Positions 10,688 through 22,052 of a stretch of 64,000 nucleotides of DNA are shown here, one piece after another; positions within the stretch are counted from its first letter, which is position 1, and the number at the start of each line of letters is the position of its first letter. Below the pieces are notes generated by a model that saw nothing but the letters and a program-made list of their open reading frames with translations, was not told the DNA's origin and searched no databases. Origin of the DNA: Salvia splendens (Eukaryota; Streptophyta; Magnoliopsida; Lamiales; Lamiaceae); the NCBI RefSeq assembly GCF_004379255.2, contig NC_056039.1:28781883-28845882 (forward strand), read 5' to 3'. The position numbers and the translations under genes were made by a program.

Positions 10688-11277
10688 AGACACTACTTGC
10701 CATCTAAAACACCGTCACACGCTTCATTCAACCGGACACATTTAACATATTAACACGTGATGAAGAAACAAGATTGCTCCATATTTGAAAAGCAATAAAT
10801 GAAAACGTTGTGATGGGAGTGAATTGTCAATCATTGACACGTCTTTGCTAGTATGCTAGCGTAAGCAATATGATTGACGTGAGGAGATGAAAATTGAGAC
10901 AGTTAATGACACATCTGTTGGGCATACAGTGGTCTCCATAAAACTACAAAAAGTGAATTTGTGATTTCAAAACTGCATCACATTATAGATTTAAATAATC
11001 TTATTTGGAGGCAACTAACTTTATGCATAAAAGTTTGTTTATCAAAGGAGAATAATCAATTATAACCCATGATTGCATGACCATAAATCTCACATGAGTT
11101 GATGCCATAAATCTCACATGAGTTGATGATTGTATAATCTCATAGCAAAGACTTGCATTCAAAAAAAATGTATGGCCCGAAATAAGGTTGGGCCTGAGGA
11201 GGCCCAAAATCCGATGGCGACCTTGAAAATTGCAGAGATGTTGCGGTGAAACAGACAGAGAGTGATAATTTCTGTAA
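10688..11277. other. Intergenic sequence with a short tandem repeat
   Basis: No gene is seen. It contains a 24-bp unit repeated twice (11081-11104 and 11105-11128, CCATAAATCTCACATGAG...). It ends with TAA at 11275-11277, the target site of the following Harbinger element. Confidence 0.5.
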
Positions 11278-11605
11278 GGCCATCCACAGTAGGCGCCCAG
11301 CGACCGCCCAGCCGAGCGCCGGCGCTGGGCGGTTCGCTGGGCGGTCTATTGCAGCCACCCAGCGGCTGAGTGGAGAGAGAAACCGCGCAGCGCTGGGCGG
11401 TTATGTGGCGCTGGGCGGTCGGCTGGGCGGTCCGTTCGGCGCTATTGCAGCGCCCGGATCGCCCAGCGCACCGCCTAGCGCGAAAATTAATTTTTTTTTT
11501 CCGAAACACTATATATACGCGCTTTGCTCGTCATTTTCATTTGCACCACTTGTTTTAACGAGTACTCTCTCTATCTTAATTTCTGTTCAAGATCAACAAC
11601 GGGAA

Positions 11606-13032
11606 ATGGATCTCAACAACGAGCCTAGTTCCGGGAGTAGCGGGTCACAAACTCCGACGATCCCTGTGGGAAGTGGATGGGGTCAGGTGCCCGGGTACTA
11701 CAACATGTACCCGTGGCAGCAGATGATGCCCGGGGCCCCAATGGGGGGGAGTCCACCGGGGAGGTTTCCGCCGATACCGGGGTGGGTACCCGGGATGCAG
11801 ATGATGCCTGGGGGAGCACCGGCGACACAGTGGACTCCGGGGGTCGTACCGGTGACACAGTGGACTCCGGGGGTCGTACCGGCTACACAGGGGACTCCGG
11901 GGGTCGTACCGGCTACACAGGGGACTCCTGGGGGTCCCCGGCGACGGCGGGGGATGTCTATCGCCCCAGTTTTGATTTCTCGACTGGGTCTTCGCACACA
12001 TCGACCCAAACACCCTTGGGGTTTGATAGTTTCTCCTTAGATGAGTTGGGGTTTGATACTCTCGGAGCTCCGGAGACTCTAGTTCAAGGGGGGGCAGTGC
12101 CGGGGCGTGGCGCCCCAAAGAAGAAGGGCAAGAAGAAGGTCGGCGAGTCGTCGCAGCCGGGTGATGAGGAGGTACGGAGGAGGTGGACGGACGACGAGAA
12201 CGTCGCGCTCAGCAAGGCGTGGGTGAGTGTTTGCGACGATCCTCTCGTTTCGAACGAGCAAAGGATCGTCAACATGTGGGGCAAGATAGCAGCAGCCTAC
12301 CAGAGATTTTGCCCGGAGGGGAGGCCCCGCAACGGGGAGGATTGCCGGAAGGGCTGGAACCGAATCAGGGCGGCGGTCTCCCGATTTTCGGGTTTGTACA
12401 CCAACGCACTCCGCATGATGAGCAGTGGCCAAACGGAGGATGACTGTAGGAGAATAGCGGAGAAAGCCTTCCCACTGAAGGGTTTATACAAGGACTTCAC
12501 CTACTGGAACTGCTATCTTGTACTGAGCGAGTCCGAGAAGTTCCGAGTAGGTGTCGACTCTGGCTGGCCGAAGAAGCAACGACTGAACTACACCGGCGAT
12601 TACAGCGGCAGCAGCGGAGGTTCCCACGACCTCCCCGAGACGACGCAGGAGTTCCCCACGCCGCGTTCGGTCGGTGGCCGACCTCGCCCGATTGGGCGCA
12701 AGCGCGCTCAGCAGGCGGCGAGAGGGAACGCCGGGGCTTCCCAGGAGGTCCAGTCGGCATCCCCCCTTGGCCAATCCACCCAGGAGCTCAAATTCTTCGC
12801 TCGCGCCCAAACGCGCGCTCAGTTGATCAAGACGATGGCCGAATGGCGGGTGGCGACGGATCCCGTGGAGAAGAGCGTGCTTCAAACCTTGCTCATGAGC
12901 CTGCAGGACGAGTTGGAGGCTATACGGAGGGAGACCGGTGGCGGCGGCAGCGGCGTAGGCGGCGGAGGCGACGGCGATGGTGGCGGCGGCGATGGTGGCG
13001 ACGGAGGCGACGACGACGGAGACGAGGAGTGA
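11606..13032 (+). pseudogene. Harbinger Myb/SANT-like DNA-binding protein, one frameshift
   Basis: Translation starts MDLNNEPSSGSSGSQ at 11606. The N-terminal part is Pro/Gly/Met-rich with four 10-residue repeats of the type PATQGTPGVV. The frame then shifts by one at a G run near 11930-11937. After the shift comes the Myb/SANT-like domain typical of Harbinger ORF1 proteins: RRRWTDDENVALSKAWVSV, a WGKIAAAYQRFCPEG segment and CRKGWNRIRAAVSRF. A basic linker and a C-terminal helical segment follow (AQLIKTMAEWRVATDPVEK), and then a Gly/Asp tail. Such proteins bind transposon ends and partner with the transposase. Without the shift it would be about 475 residues. Confidence 0.8.
11821..11940 (+). 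repeat. 30-bp minisatellite, four units, inside the Myb-like ORF
   Basis: Four head-to-tail 30-bp units (GGCGACACAGTGGACTCCGG-type) exactly fill 11821-11940 and encode a decapeptide repeat. Units 1-2 and 3-4 are closest to each other. Being a multiple of three it keeps frame. The frameshift in this ORF lies at the end of the fourth unit. Confidence 0.85.
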
Positions 13033-13520
13033 ATTGTCACTCTTTTTTATTAATGTATTTTTTTTTAAAATTAATGTACTTTTTTAAAATTATTGTACTT
13101 TTTTAAATTTTAATAGTATTATTAAACTTTTCTCGTATATGTCTCGTAAATTAAATTCCGTATATTGTGTGATTGTTAATTATGTCATTTTATATAATTG
13201 TTATTAGTGATGTGGCTATTGATGTGGCTGGGCTATTTATGATGTGGCTAGGCTATGGCTGGGCTATTTATAATGTGGAAGGAGGATTTTTAGTGCTGAT
13301 GATGTGGCAGTGGCTAAGCTGTGGCTGGGCTATTCCTATTGTGGATGGCCTAAAGTGGATATGAGCAAGAGATTCGGTGCAGGCCCGCCGCTCTCTAACC
13401 AATCATATCTCATCCTTTACACGACACCACTGTTCACTATCACCCCTACACCAAGTCATGCATCGCACCTGATCCCTCCCCACCACGTCACCAATTTCTA
13501 TGCTCTACCTTCAAAACTAA

Positions 13521-15096
13521 GAGCATTCACAACCGTGCTCTTGCCAGCAGCACGGTTGCGGGCCCGAGCGGTACTATTCATGCCTGCTCTCTGGTAAAAG
13601 CACAACACCCACAACTGTGCTCTTCCGCAAGGACGAGCACAATTAATTTAATATTCAATTAAACATAAACATTTCCATAATACTAAAATTCATTAAAAAA
13701 TCACAATAAATATTACAAAATACAAATAAAATAAAAAAGACATAATTAAAATCCTAAAAATTAAAAATTACATAATTAAAATACTAAAAATTAAAAATTA
13801 CATAATTATTGGCTAATATTATTCGAGGAAGACTACTCATCCGGCGGCAACAATCACAATTGTTTTTGGAGACCCACTATCATGCCCTCGTGCGTTTGAA
13901 GTTGCGTGGGGGTCATAGTTGACCTATCGGCCATATTGAGTTGGGCCAAAAGGGCTACCCAAGTTAGCTCCAGCGAGTTGGCTAGCCACTTCTTCGGAGC
14001 CGGAGTCGGATAGGGATACCGACCTTGACCGTTTGGAGGAGCCGCTAGAGGAGGATGTTACGCCTCCCAGATACCTCGGGTGGAACCGCGTTTCCTGCCA
14101 AACGTTGAGGTACTTAAACGACTTACCGTTCATGGATTGGTATGTGCTCAGCGCCTCAGTGATGATGTCGACCTCGCTCCGGCCGCTCCCGGCATTCCGC
14201 GACTCCTGGAGGAAATAGCCATTGAACTTGCCAATTTCGTCGTTGGCTCGGCCAATGCAGTTGCGCACCATACTCTCGTTGCGCTCGATCGTTCCCGGCG
14301 GCCGGTTTGCATTGTACCGGCGAGATACGCGCCACCAAAAGTGATCGCCCGATTGGTTCGTGCCAACCGCCGCATCTTCGGAGATTCGAAGTACGCCTTG
14401 AACAATTTATCCATCTCCGCCGGCGTGTACGGTGTGCGGACACCGCTGCCGCGAGTAGGAGCTTGCGGAGGTTGGGAGGGGGCGGTCGGCCTAGGCTCCG
14501 GTGTCCACCCGTATCGTCCTTCGGAGGCACCTTGGTCGTCGATTGGGTATGGACGGTAGCCACCCGGAACGGCCGAATCTTGGGTTTGAGAAGGGGCCGA
14601 ATATTCCGTTTCCGAACTAGGAAACCGTTGTGAACCGAACCATTCGGGGTTCCAACCGTGGGAGCCCGTAGGGTTATCGCCTTGGCCGACATAGTGATGT
14701 TGTAGGGTATGAGAGAATGAAGATGAAAATGGATATGAGAGATTGAAGATGAGAATGGAGATGAGAGAATGATGATGAGAATTGTGTGGTTTGATGTAAA
14801 TTTTTGGGAGTGAAATTGAAGGTATTTATAGATGAAAGTGTGTATTTTTGGGGTAAAAAAATTAAAAAAAAATTAAAAAGTGGGAAAAACGGTTATAAAC
14901 GGATATAATTTTTTTGGGAAGTGATTTTTTTTATCGGTTTTTTTAATTAAAAACCGATTTTTTTTAAAAAAAAATTATTTAAACCCAACGGCTATGCCGT
15001 TGACGAATGAGGGCGCGCCATGTCAGCTGCTCGCTGGCAGCGCCGTGCCAGCGGTGCGGACGGCGGTGGCGAGCAACGCCACCGTTGCGGATGCTC
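13521..15096 (-). mobile_element. PIF/Harbinger element carrying only a Myb-like ORF (copy B)
   Basis: 1,576 bp. Inverted ends are GAGCATTCACAACCG and CCGTTGCGGATGCTC, with TAA on both sides (13518-13520 and 15097-15099). AGCACGG/CCGTGCT- and GCAGC/GCTGC-type GC-rich motifs lie next to the ends; the middle is AT-rich apart from the ORF. There is no transposase. It sits only about 130 bp upstream of the ATG of the gene at 15226. Confidence 0.9.
13854..14692 (-). pseudogene. Harbinger Myb/SANT-like protein, frameshifted
   Basis: It starts at ATG 14692 (MSAKAITLRAP) and can be followed through several frames. MDKLFKAYFE is followed, in other frames, by a segment with HFWWRVSRRYN-type residues. 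Then come MVRNCIGRANDEIGKFNGYF and ALSTYQSMNGKSFKYLNVWQ, the conserved second half of the Harbinger Myb-like domain. A Ser-rich linker follows, and a C-terminal MTPTQLQTHEGMIVGLQKQL ending at 13854. At least two indels (near 14390 and 13930) break the frame. Confidence 0.7.
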
Positions 15097-15156
15097 TAAA
15101 AACCTAGAACCAAAAAAAAAAAAAACCTAGAACAACTCTGCTTATTTATTCATTTA

Positions 15157-15170
15157 TTTATAAGCCCTCT

Positions 15171-15202
<32 letters not shown>
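15157..15202 (+). promoter_or_regulatory. TATA-like box and (CT)n leader of the 15226 gene
   Basis: A TTTATAA at about 15157-15163 is followed by a pyrimidine tract with about 14 CT units (15174-15202), a common plant core-promoter/5' UTR layout. The Harbinger element ends at 15096, only about 60 bp upstream. Confidence 0.5.
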
Positions 15203-15205
<3 letters not shown>

Positions 15206-15225
15206 CAGATTGATTTTGATTGCTG

Positions 15226-15834
15226 ATGAAGAAGCTTTATAAGAAGAGTACGGTGCATCCGACGCCGTCTGTTGTTTCAGAGCACCTCCTCTCGTTTTTG
15301 CCGGCGGCGATATTGGCTCTGACCGCCACTCTATCTCCGGCCGAGAGGGAAGTCCTCGCCTACCTCATTTCCTGCTCTTCCGTCAACTTCTCCACCGCGC
15401 AGCGCAAGTCTACTCCGCAGAAGACGCCGGCGCCGGGCGATGACCACGCTGCCTGCTTCAACTGCAACTGCTTCCGCTGCTACATGAGCTATTGGGCCAA
15501 GTGGGATTCGTCGCCGAACCGTCAGCTCATACACGAGGCCATCGACGCTTTCGAAGAGAAGGAAAGCAGGAAAGACAAGAACAAAAAGGAGAGGAGGAAG
15601 GGCAAAAGCGTCAAACTCCCTATTTTGAGTGAGCCCAAGCATTCGGAACCGATTTTGACCGATGCTGATTTCTGTTTCGTTGACTCAATCACGGCGGCGG
15701 AGAGCGGCGGTGGTGGTGGAGGCGAGCAGGAGGAAGAGGAAGAGATTGTTATCACAGAGGAGGAATTCGACAAGGGTTCAGTGAGGAGGTTTGTGGGTTT
15801 TCTTGGAGATAGGATATGGAGGATTTGGGGTTAA
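15226..15834 (+). CDS. Conserved plant protein of unknown function (Cys motif, acidic tail)
   Basis: Single-exon, 202 residues from the ATG at 15226. A longer frame would need a TTG start and is not preferred. It has four parts. First, a basic start MKKLYKKSTVHP. Second, a hydrophobic alanine/leucine segment with SFLPAAILALTATLSP. Third, a conserved-looking block with CFNCNCFRCYMSYWAKWDS and HEAIDAFEE, then a Lys/Arg-rich linker. Fourth, a Gly/Glu-rich region before VRRFVGFLGDRIWRIWG at the C-terminus. From memory this layout recurs in uncharacterised angiosperm proteins, but I cannot name a function. The CxxCxCFRC cluster could bind metal (inference). The gene is intact, unlike its transposon neighbours. 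Confidence 0.75.
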   Translation: MKKLYKKSTVHPTPSVVSEHLLSFLPAAILALTATLSPAEREVLAYLISCSSVNFSTAQRKSTPQKTPAPGDDHAACFNCNCFRCYMSYWAKWDSSPNRQLIHEAIDAFEEKESRKDKNKKERRKGKSVKLPILSEPKHSEPILTDADFCFVDSITAAESGGGGGGEQEEEEEIVITEEEFDKGSVRRFVGFLGDRIWRIWG

Positions 15835-17009
15835 TTTCTTTTTTCTTTTTTTTTTGCGGGGGGGAATTGAAAAACTAATTTCAACGCTTAGTTTGAGTTT
15901 GTTGATGCTTTTGTTTTAGCAATCAATTCTGTTTTTGGCCTGTGTAGGTGTAGCATTTCATCCTCATCTGCAATGTAAATTAATATCATTAGCCTTACCT
16001 TAATTAATGCCTCTCTTTAATAAATGTTCAGATTGAGTTGTGTGTGAAATTTGAAATGCTTTTCTATTTTTAGTACCCAATTTTCATCCAATCCTTATCG
16101 TCTATTTCTTCTTCTTCTGGGTTACTGTGGTTGGAATTATGGTGGGGTTAGCCATTTTTTGGAGTTACTTGTGACATATTCTTGTTGCCTTCTCGCTATC
16201 ATCTCTGATACTCTTTGTTTTCTCCTCATTCATTATTTCATTTTTTGTACCTTTTCGATCACCTCTTTTTTCCCCTTTGCAATTCATTTGCTTTCAGCTT
16301 TACGAAAATTATTTGGTTTCTTGGTAGGAAATAGAGTGAGAAATTTGCACAATATTCAAATAATCTCAATTTGAGGAAAAGGGTACCTTGTGTTGTGGCA
16401 GTGGCAGGGTTGCAAAAAATGGAAATGTCACTTTTCCACATGAAGAGAATCCAAGAAGAGTATCCACAGTAGCGTAGGGGGACACTAAGCCTTGGACAAG
16501 CCATTTTTTTTTCACAGAAAAAAAAAGTTTCTAGAGCAATAAAGTACACTTGGTTGGACATATTTCACGAATCATTCATTTTTTAATATCAATGGAATCC
16601 ATAAATTTTAAGGATGTATAAAGAGGGAATGGCGAAAATAATGAGGGGAATGAGTTATATTTATATGCAATTAAAATAAAGATTAGGCAAATAATCTCTG
16701 TTATACGTATAATCTTGGATTTTTAATAGGTATGTAAATCTAAATTTAATCTTGAATTTATACCAAATACTACTACTCTATGAAATATTATTGACTTATG
16801 GAAAAAGAAAAAGAGAAAAAAAAATATGTAGTGAAGCAGCCTTGTCTTTGGTTTGTTGATGCCTAAAAGAAATCGTTTTTGTATATAAATGGTTTTATTA
16901 TTCATCAGAATTTAATTATTTTTGTGATCTATTTGAAAAAAATAACTGAGTTTAAGGTTGATTGATAGTGGGAAATGGGAATTTTGCATAATTGCATTGT
17001 TTATTTTAA
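15835..17009. other. Intergenic, AT-rich
   Basis: 3' flank of the 15226 gene, then low-complexity sequence. Short ORFs on both strands show no domain. A GTATCCACAGTAG at about 16459-16471 resembles a Harbinger terminus, but no partner end or target duplication was found. Confidence 0.4.
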
Positions 17010-17012
17010 TGA

Positions 17013-18966
17013 GGGCACCCGCAACGAGTGCCGCCGGCGTTCCGCGTGCCGTTCTGCCGGAACGGTTTCGCCGCGGAACGCGTTGCGGCGCACCGTTCCG
17101 CTCCCATTCCGTTCCGCGTGCCGACGGCACGGAACGCGGCACGGCTTGTGCCGCCACGCGCTCGGGCGACGTGGCGCTCCCCGCTTCGTGCGTGCTTCCC
17201 ACTCGCCGGCCCGCGAGTGGGACACGTCAGCGATGACGCAATAATTAATTTTTCTTTTTAAAAAATATATTTTTATAATTTTTTTTTAAAACGGTCATAT
17301 TACCGTTTTTTAACTTTTTTTTTAATTTTTTTTATTTTTATTTTTATTTTTATTTTCTTATTCTATAAATACACCTAATTTATTACATTTCACACCCAAC
17401 TACACATCTACTCTTCCTAAACCAACATCAATTCCTCTCCAATTTTCTATTTCAATCTCCTTCACAAAATGTCCGGCGACGGGAATTACGGCGGTGGCGG
17501 CTCCGGTGGGTGGGATCTCAACGCGTTCGGCGATTGGGAGACCATGTACAACACACTAGGTGGTTCCGGGTCGTCGACGCTGGGCACCCAGGGGTCGGCG
17601 ACGCCGGGTGGGTACCAACCACCCACTTTCGATGTGGATGCCTACGCTCGACCACCCGGCTCGCGGCTTTCTCAGGGTTTGTCCCAGATTCAGGAGGATA
17701 TCCCCGTAGAACCCACCCAGGGAGGAAGCCGAGGCGGTGGAAGCTCTAGGGCTGCGTCTGAGGCACCCGAGGAGGAGGAGGAGGAGGAGGAACTGGAGGA
17801 TCTGGGCTGGCATCCGTACAACAACGAAGAAACTAAGGCGGTGTACACCGCCTGGCTCACCGTCTCGTACGATCCCATCGTCGGGAACCAACAAGCCGCC
17901 AAGTGCTTCTGGGAAAAGGTCCGTGATGTCTACCACCAGACTAAGCCGAAAGGGGCCCGGAAGCGCAAATATACAATGCTCCGTGCTCACTTTGGCCGAG
18001 TCGACGCACAGGTCAAAAAATTTTGCGGCATCTACTCGGCCGAAGCGGCGAACTACCAAAGCGGAGCTTCGGGCGCCGACATTCTGAGCGCGGCTTTGCG
18101 CGTCTTCTACCAGGACACCGGTCTACAGTTCAAATATGTTGATATTTGGCAGCTCGTCAAGGACGAGGAAAGGTGGGCCGGCGGTGTCCGCTCGAGCTCG
18201 GGCTCAACCTCAAAGCGCACGAAGCACACGGCGAGCGGCCACTACTCGTCTGGTGACACCGGTGAGGCCAGCGAGGGTACACCGCAGGTGTTTGGGGGTA
18301 CGGGGGATCCAACGCCCGACGAATACGGGGGATCCAGCCGTGGGCGCCGTCGGCCGCAAGGGACGAAGGCGGCGAAGACGGCTAGAGCGAGGAAGGGCCG
18401 AGGCGAATCAAGCCAGTCGGCCTCGGGATCGGGCTCGCGGGGAGGCTCGGACACACTTATGGTGGCGTACATGACCACCACAATGGCGGACACTTCCCGC
18501 TTCTCGTACGCCCAATTCACGGCCTGGTGGAACGGAATTGTGTATATGGCATCACAACTTGGCCTTCCGACTCCCCCTCAACCTCGACTGCCTCCGGAGG
18601 ATGATTCGCCGGCGGAGTAGTTTTTTTATTTTCCCACGTTTAATTGTGTGTTTTTTATGTTTTTAGGATTTTAATTGTGTGCTTTTTTTATTTTTTTTAA
18701 GTTTAAGTTGAATTTTTTTTAATGTTGTGTGTTTTTTAATAAAGTGTGTTTGTTTTTTATTAAAGTGTGTTTATTTAAATTGAATTGGGTTTGGAAATAA
18801 AAAAAATGAAATTGAATGAATAGTAATTTAAGGAACGGTTAAGGAACGGAGGGTTGCAGGTTCCGTTCCTTAGTTAAGGAATGGAGTAAAAAAGTACAGT
18901 GAGGCCCTCAAATAGTGGTTTAAGGAACGATATAGGAACGTTATAAGAACAGCGTTGTGGATGGCC
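17013..18966 (+). mobile_element. PIF/Harbinger element with intact Myb-like ORF (copy C)
   Basis: 1,954 bp. Ends GGGCACCCGCAACG and CGTTGTGGATGGCC pair as inverted repeats, flanked by TGA (17010-17012 and 18967-18969). GGAACG/CGTTCC motifs are dense inside both ends (about 17040-17140 and 18835-18950). A TATAAATA (17364-17371) lies about 100 bp upstream of the ORF. There is no DDE transposase. Confidence 0.85.
17469..18620 (+). CDS. Harbinger Myb/SANT-like protein, intact ORF
   Basis: 383 residues with no stop or frameshift. N-terminus MSGDGNYGGGGSGGWDLNAF is Gly-rich. An acidic run of glutamates near residues 98-107 precedes the Myb/SANT-like domain. That domain has WHPYNNEETKAVYTAWLTV, then FWEKVRDVYHQTKPKGAR and FGRVDAQVKKFCGIYS. 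The second conserved block is LRVFYQDTGLQFKYVDIW. A basic Ser/Arg linker follows, then a C-terminal helix-like segment (ADTSRFSYAQFTAWWNGI). This is the no-transposase partner ORF of PIF/Harbinger elements; family members bind element ends and aid nuclear entry of the transposase. It has its own TATA box. A decayed relative lies at 27706-28809. Confidence 0.85.
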   Translation: MSGDGNYGGGGSGGWDLNAFGDWETMYNTLGGSGSSTLGTQGSATPGGYQPPTFDVDAYARPPGSRLSQGLSQIQEDIPVEPTQGGSRGGGSSRAASEAPEEEEEEEELEDLGWHPYNNEETKAVYTAWLTVSYDPIVGNQQAAKCFWEKVRDVYHQTKPKGARKRKYTMLRAHFGRVDAQVKKFCGIYSAEAANYQSGASGADILSAALRVFYQDTGLQFKYVDIWQLVKDEERWAGGVRSSSGSTSKRTKHTASGHYSSGDTGEASEGTPQVFGGTGDPTPDEYGGSSRGRRRPQGTKAAKTARARKGRGESSQSASGSGSRGGSDTLMVAYMTTTMADTSRFSYAQFTAWWNGIVYMASQLGLPTPPQPRLPPEDDSPAE

Positions 18967-18969
18967 TGA

Positions 18970-20589
18970 AAGCGACGAAATGACATGCCTTGAGCCTATA
19001 ACCTGCACCCAAACACTGTAAAGCAAAAGGTTGCCTATTCTTTTTGTTGCACTAGATTATTTTTCTTTGTTTTATTTCGCAATTTCTGAGTATTCAGTTG
19101 AGATGGAATTCTGTGGCGAAATATAATCATCCTATGGAATCTTTTAGTTGAATTTGCGTATCCTTGAGCTAAAAAGATGAATTTTGTATTTCGGAGTGGC
19201 AGTTTAATAATTCTTGGAACCTTTTATAGTATAGCTAGGTTTTGTAAGGTACATTATTTATTCTTAAACTAACGTGTCAAATTATTGGGCATGATAAGAT
19301 TCTTGAACATTTATACTGCCAATAATAGCAATTTTTAATTGTAGATGAGCTTCCCAATTTTTATATTTTTTTTAAAAACAATCTTTTAACCTTGATCTGT
19401 ATCTCAAATTAATTTGAGAGAGTACAAGCATATCTCTATTTTGATTACCTCTACTACCAATAGCGAGAGTAATTAAGAAAGTGAGTCGGTGTGTTAAATT
19501 TGGTGAAATTAGTTAGTTTCGATGTCAACTACGGTTATCAGATTTTTCCAGTATAATTAAATTATTCTACTATATTGATTGCAAATTAATTAAACATAAG
19601 CAAAGTTTACACGTAGCAGACTATAGATTTTTTTGGGGGCCATGATCTTCTATATATCATGTTTCTCAATATGCAATGTTGTAAGCTAAGGGCTCGTTTG
19701 ATTGCCATGATAGAAAATAGCAAGATAGTTATCTTAAGATAGCATTTTGGGCCGAAAATGAGATAGTGTCTGATAGTATTTTTATGATGTTGTTTGATTG
19801 ACAAGATAGTGTTTTATAGATAAGATGTAAAATGACAGAAATGTCCTTATTACTAAATATATTTGTATGTAAATGTGTATCTCTATTTTATGATTAAGTT
19901 AAGTAAATGGGTGTTAATGATCATGGTATCAACAAAATTATTAACGATAATCAATATTGTAAGTACCAGACACAATGCGAGGTTAATACAAATCATAATT
20001 AAAATGTCCAAAGAAAAGATGAACAACTTAAATTTTCCATTGAAAAATTGAAAAAAAGATTGATTTTGAAGAAATAACATTCTGACTTTTGAATTTATCA
20101 ACTCTAATAGTTACGAGTTTTAAATTATTAAAAATGATAATAAAATTCTAAAAACGTGCAGTTTAAATGTCAATTAATGTCTTTTCTCATCTTTCTCTCT
20201 ACTTATATTTAATTTGTGTGCAATTGTGCATTTATTTCGTAAATTACAATTATAGTAGTAATAATACATAGAAAGTAATACTATGAGTTGTCTATTTTAG
20301 TTACACATCAATTATAAACCATTATGGTCTACATTTACATTTTCAGTATTTTTCACATATTTAATCAACACGCCTAATAAACTCATCGAATTATATTTCA
20401 AGTTGGATTAATTACAGTTTGTATCCCACCCAACCGTTTATAATATTTTTAACTACACAGTATATCCTAAGATTTGTAAAATATTGATTTTAAGCTTAAT
20501 TTTTAACTCTCATGTGGCTTCGCCATCAGGCAAATCTCATTTATTCATAAATTTAGTGCTAATTTTAATAGCTTGACCGAACAAAGAAA
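18970..20589. other. Gene-free AT-rich DNA
   Basis: No coding signal. GGGCTCGTTTGATTGCCATGATAG at about 19690 looks like one end of a MITE, but I found no matching second end. Confidence 0.4.
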
Positions 20590-20591
20590 TA

Positions 20592-20803
20592 CTATTCCCT
20601 TTGTCCCGTTGAAGATGACAACACTTTCATTTTAAATTTGTTCTAACGTCCAAGATGACTTATTATTTGAAATGGAAACACATTTATCTTTACTTTATTC
20701 AATCTTTCTTACTTCACTCTCTTCGCTAAACACACAAAATAAAGTTGTATAAAATCTCTTGCTGCCAAGAAATAAGCCATCTTTATTGAGATAGAGGGAT
20801 TAG
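20592..20803. mobile_element. Degenerate Stowaway MITE
   Basis: Ends of the CTCCCTCCGTCCC type (left CTATTCCCTTTGTCCC, right inverted) with TA on both sides. The pairing is imperfect, so the copy is old. Confidence 0.6.
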
Positions 20804-20805
20804 TA

Positions 20806-22052
20806 CTAGTATCATTTTCGATAGTCAAATCGATTAATTACAAGTTTATAACTATAAAGATTGAAGTGCTGAATGAGTCAATGGCGGAATTTGAATTTAG
20901 ATTAATAATAAGTCAACGAGATTGAAATGCAACTTACATTTTGGGAGTTTCTAGTGATCAGACTGTGACAAGTTTAATGATAACAAACTGCGCTTATTTG
21001 ACTCATTCTTTCCATCCATTTCTAATTTTCTCAATTATTTGGACTTATTTTCCTAAAATTCACTGGAACTAATTTGTGCGATCAAATGAGAGTACATAAC
21101 AAAGCACGAATTGGTCAAATTTAGTATAGTTTCTATTTTAACTTTGGAGTAATGTGATTGGGCATAGTATGACGTTGTGGTGTCCAAATTAGGAGTTTGC
21201 TTGGCCTCACTAGGATAATAAGTGATAAATAATGAGACGTCACCTTTTGGTTTGTACTTTTCCTAGTGTAATAAACCAAATAATTATAAATATAAATGAG
21301 ATAATTGATGCCAAAAAAAATTGAATGATAATTTTTTTTATTTTTTTCGTAATTTTCTCTGTCCACCTCCATCCTCTCTCGATGAAGAACAACACCATCC
21401 ACAAAAATGGATGGACATTTAAAGTAGAAGGAAAAAATTACCAAAAAATGAAAAGAAGCTCATTATTGTGAATGAACTAAAATAGAGAAGTACTATGACT
21501 TATTGACTAATGACGTAGAAAATTTAGAGTGTTAGGAATAGAAAATTTTATAAATAATCTGAAAATGTGATGTAGTTGAATGAGTTGGTGTAAAGTGAAA
21601 TTCAAATGTTAGGTTGCCAATACTAGGAGTTACAATTTTAAAGGCGAGGAATTCATAGTTTTGGATATAAATTTTCCCTTTAAGATTTAGCCGGAAAGAT
21701 TCTAACCAATCTTGTTTTGAAATTGAAAATCAACCAAGTTCCCATTTTATGCAGTAATAATTCCTAGAATAGCAGGCAGTGAAAAGAATTTGTTTGGGCC
21801 CATATCAGTATTTGGGCCTAGACAGTTATGAGTCCGTCAAAATCAAAAGAAACAATAAATTCATAATTTATTGCATGCTTTAATAAAAACTAGGTATTAG
21901 CTTTTATTTTATTTTATGATATATGCATTGAACAACTCACCTGTAAAGAAAATAATTTAATTCCCAAAGTTGGTAAAGTATTTTGATTGTTTTTAACAAA
22001 TAGATTTCATTTTTAATATAGGTAGTATCTGACAGACTAATAAGAACGTTAC
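20806..22052. other. Gene-free AT-rich DNA
   Basis: Short ORFs only, no domain seen. It ends at the target site of the solo LTR below. Confidence 0.4.

Larger units (their letters stand above)
11278..13350 (+). mobile_element. PIF/Harbinger element carrying only a Myb-like ORF (copy A)
   Basis: 2,073 bp. The ends GGCCATCCACAGTAGG and CCTATTGTGGATGGCC are inverted repeats, flanked by TAA on both sides (11275-11277 and 13351-13353), as expected for PIF/Harbinger. The subterminal left region is full of CGCTGGGCGG and its complement. A TATA-like TATATATA (about 11510-11517) precedes the ORF. There is no DDE transposase, so transposition would need one supplied in trans. Confidence 0.9.

Noticed and set aside
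16455..16480. Harbinger terminus
   Set aside because: GTATCCACAGTAG is similar, but there is no partner end and no duplicated target site.
19690..19860. MITE beginning GGGCTCGTTTGATTGCC
   Set aside because: No inverted second end or duplication could be found.
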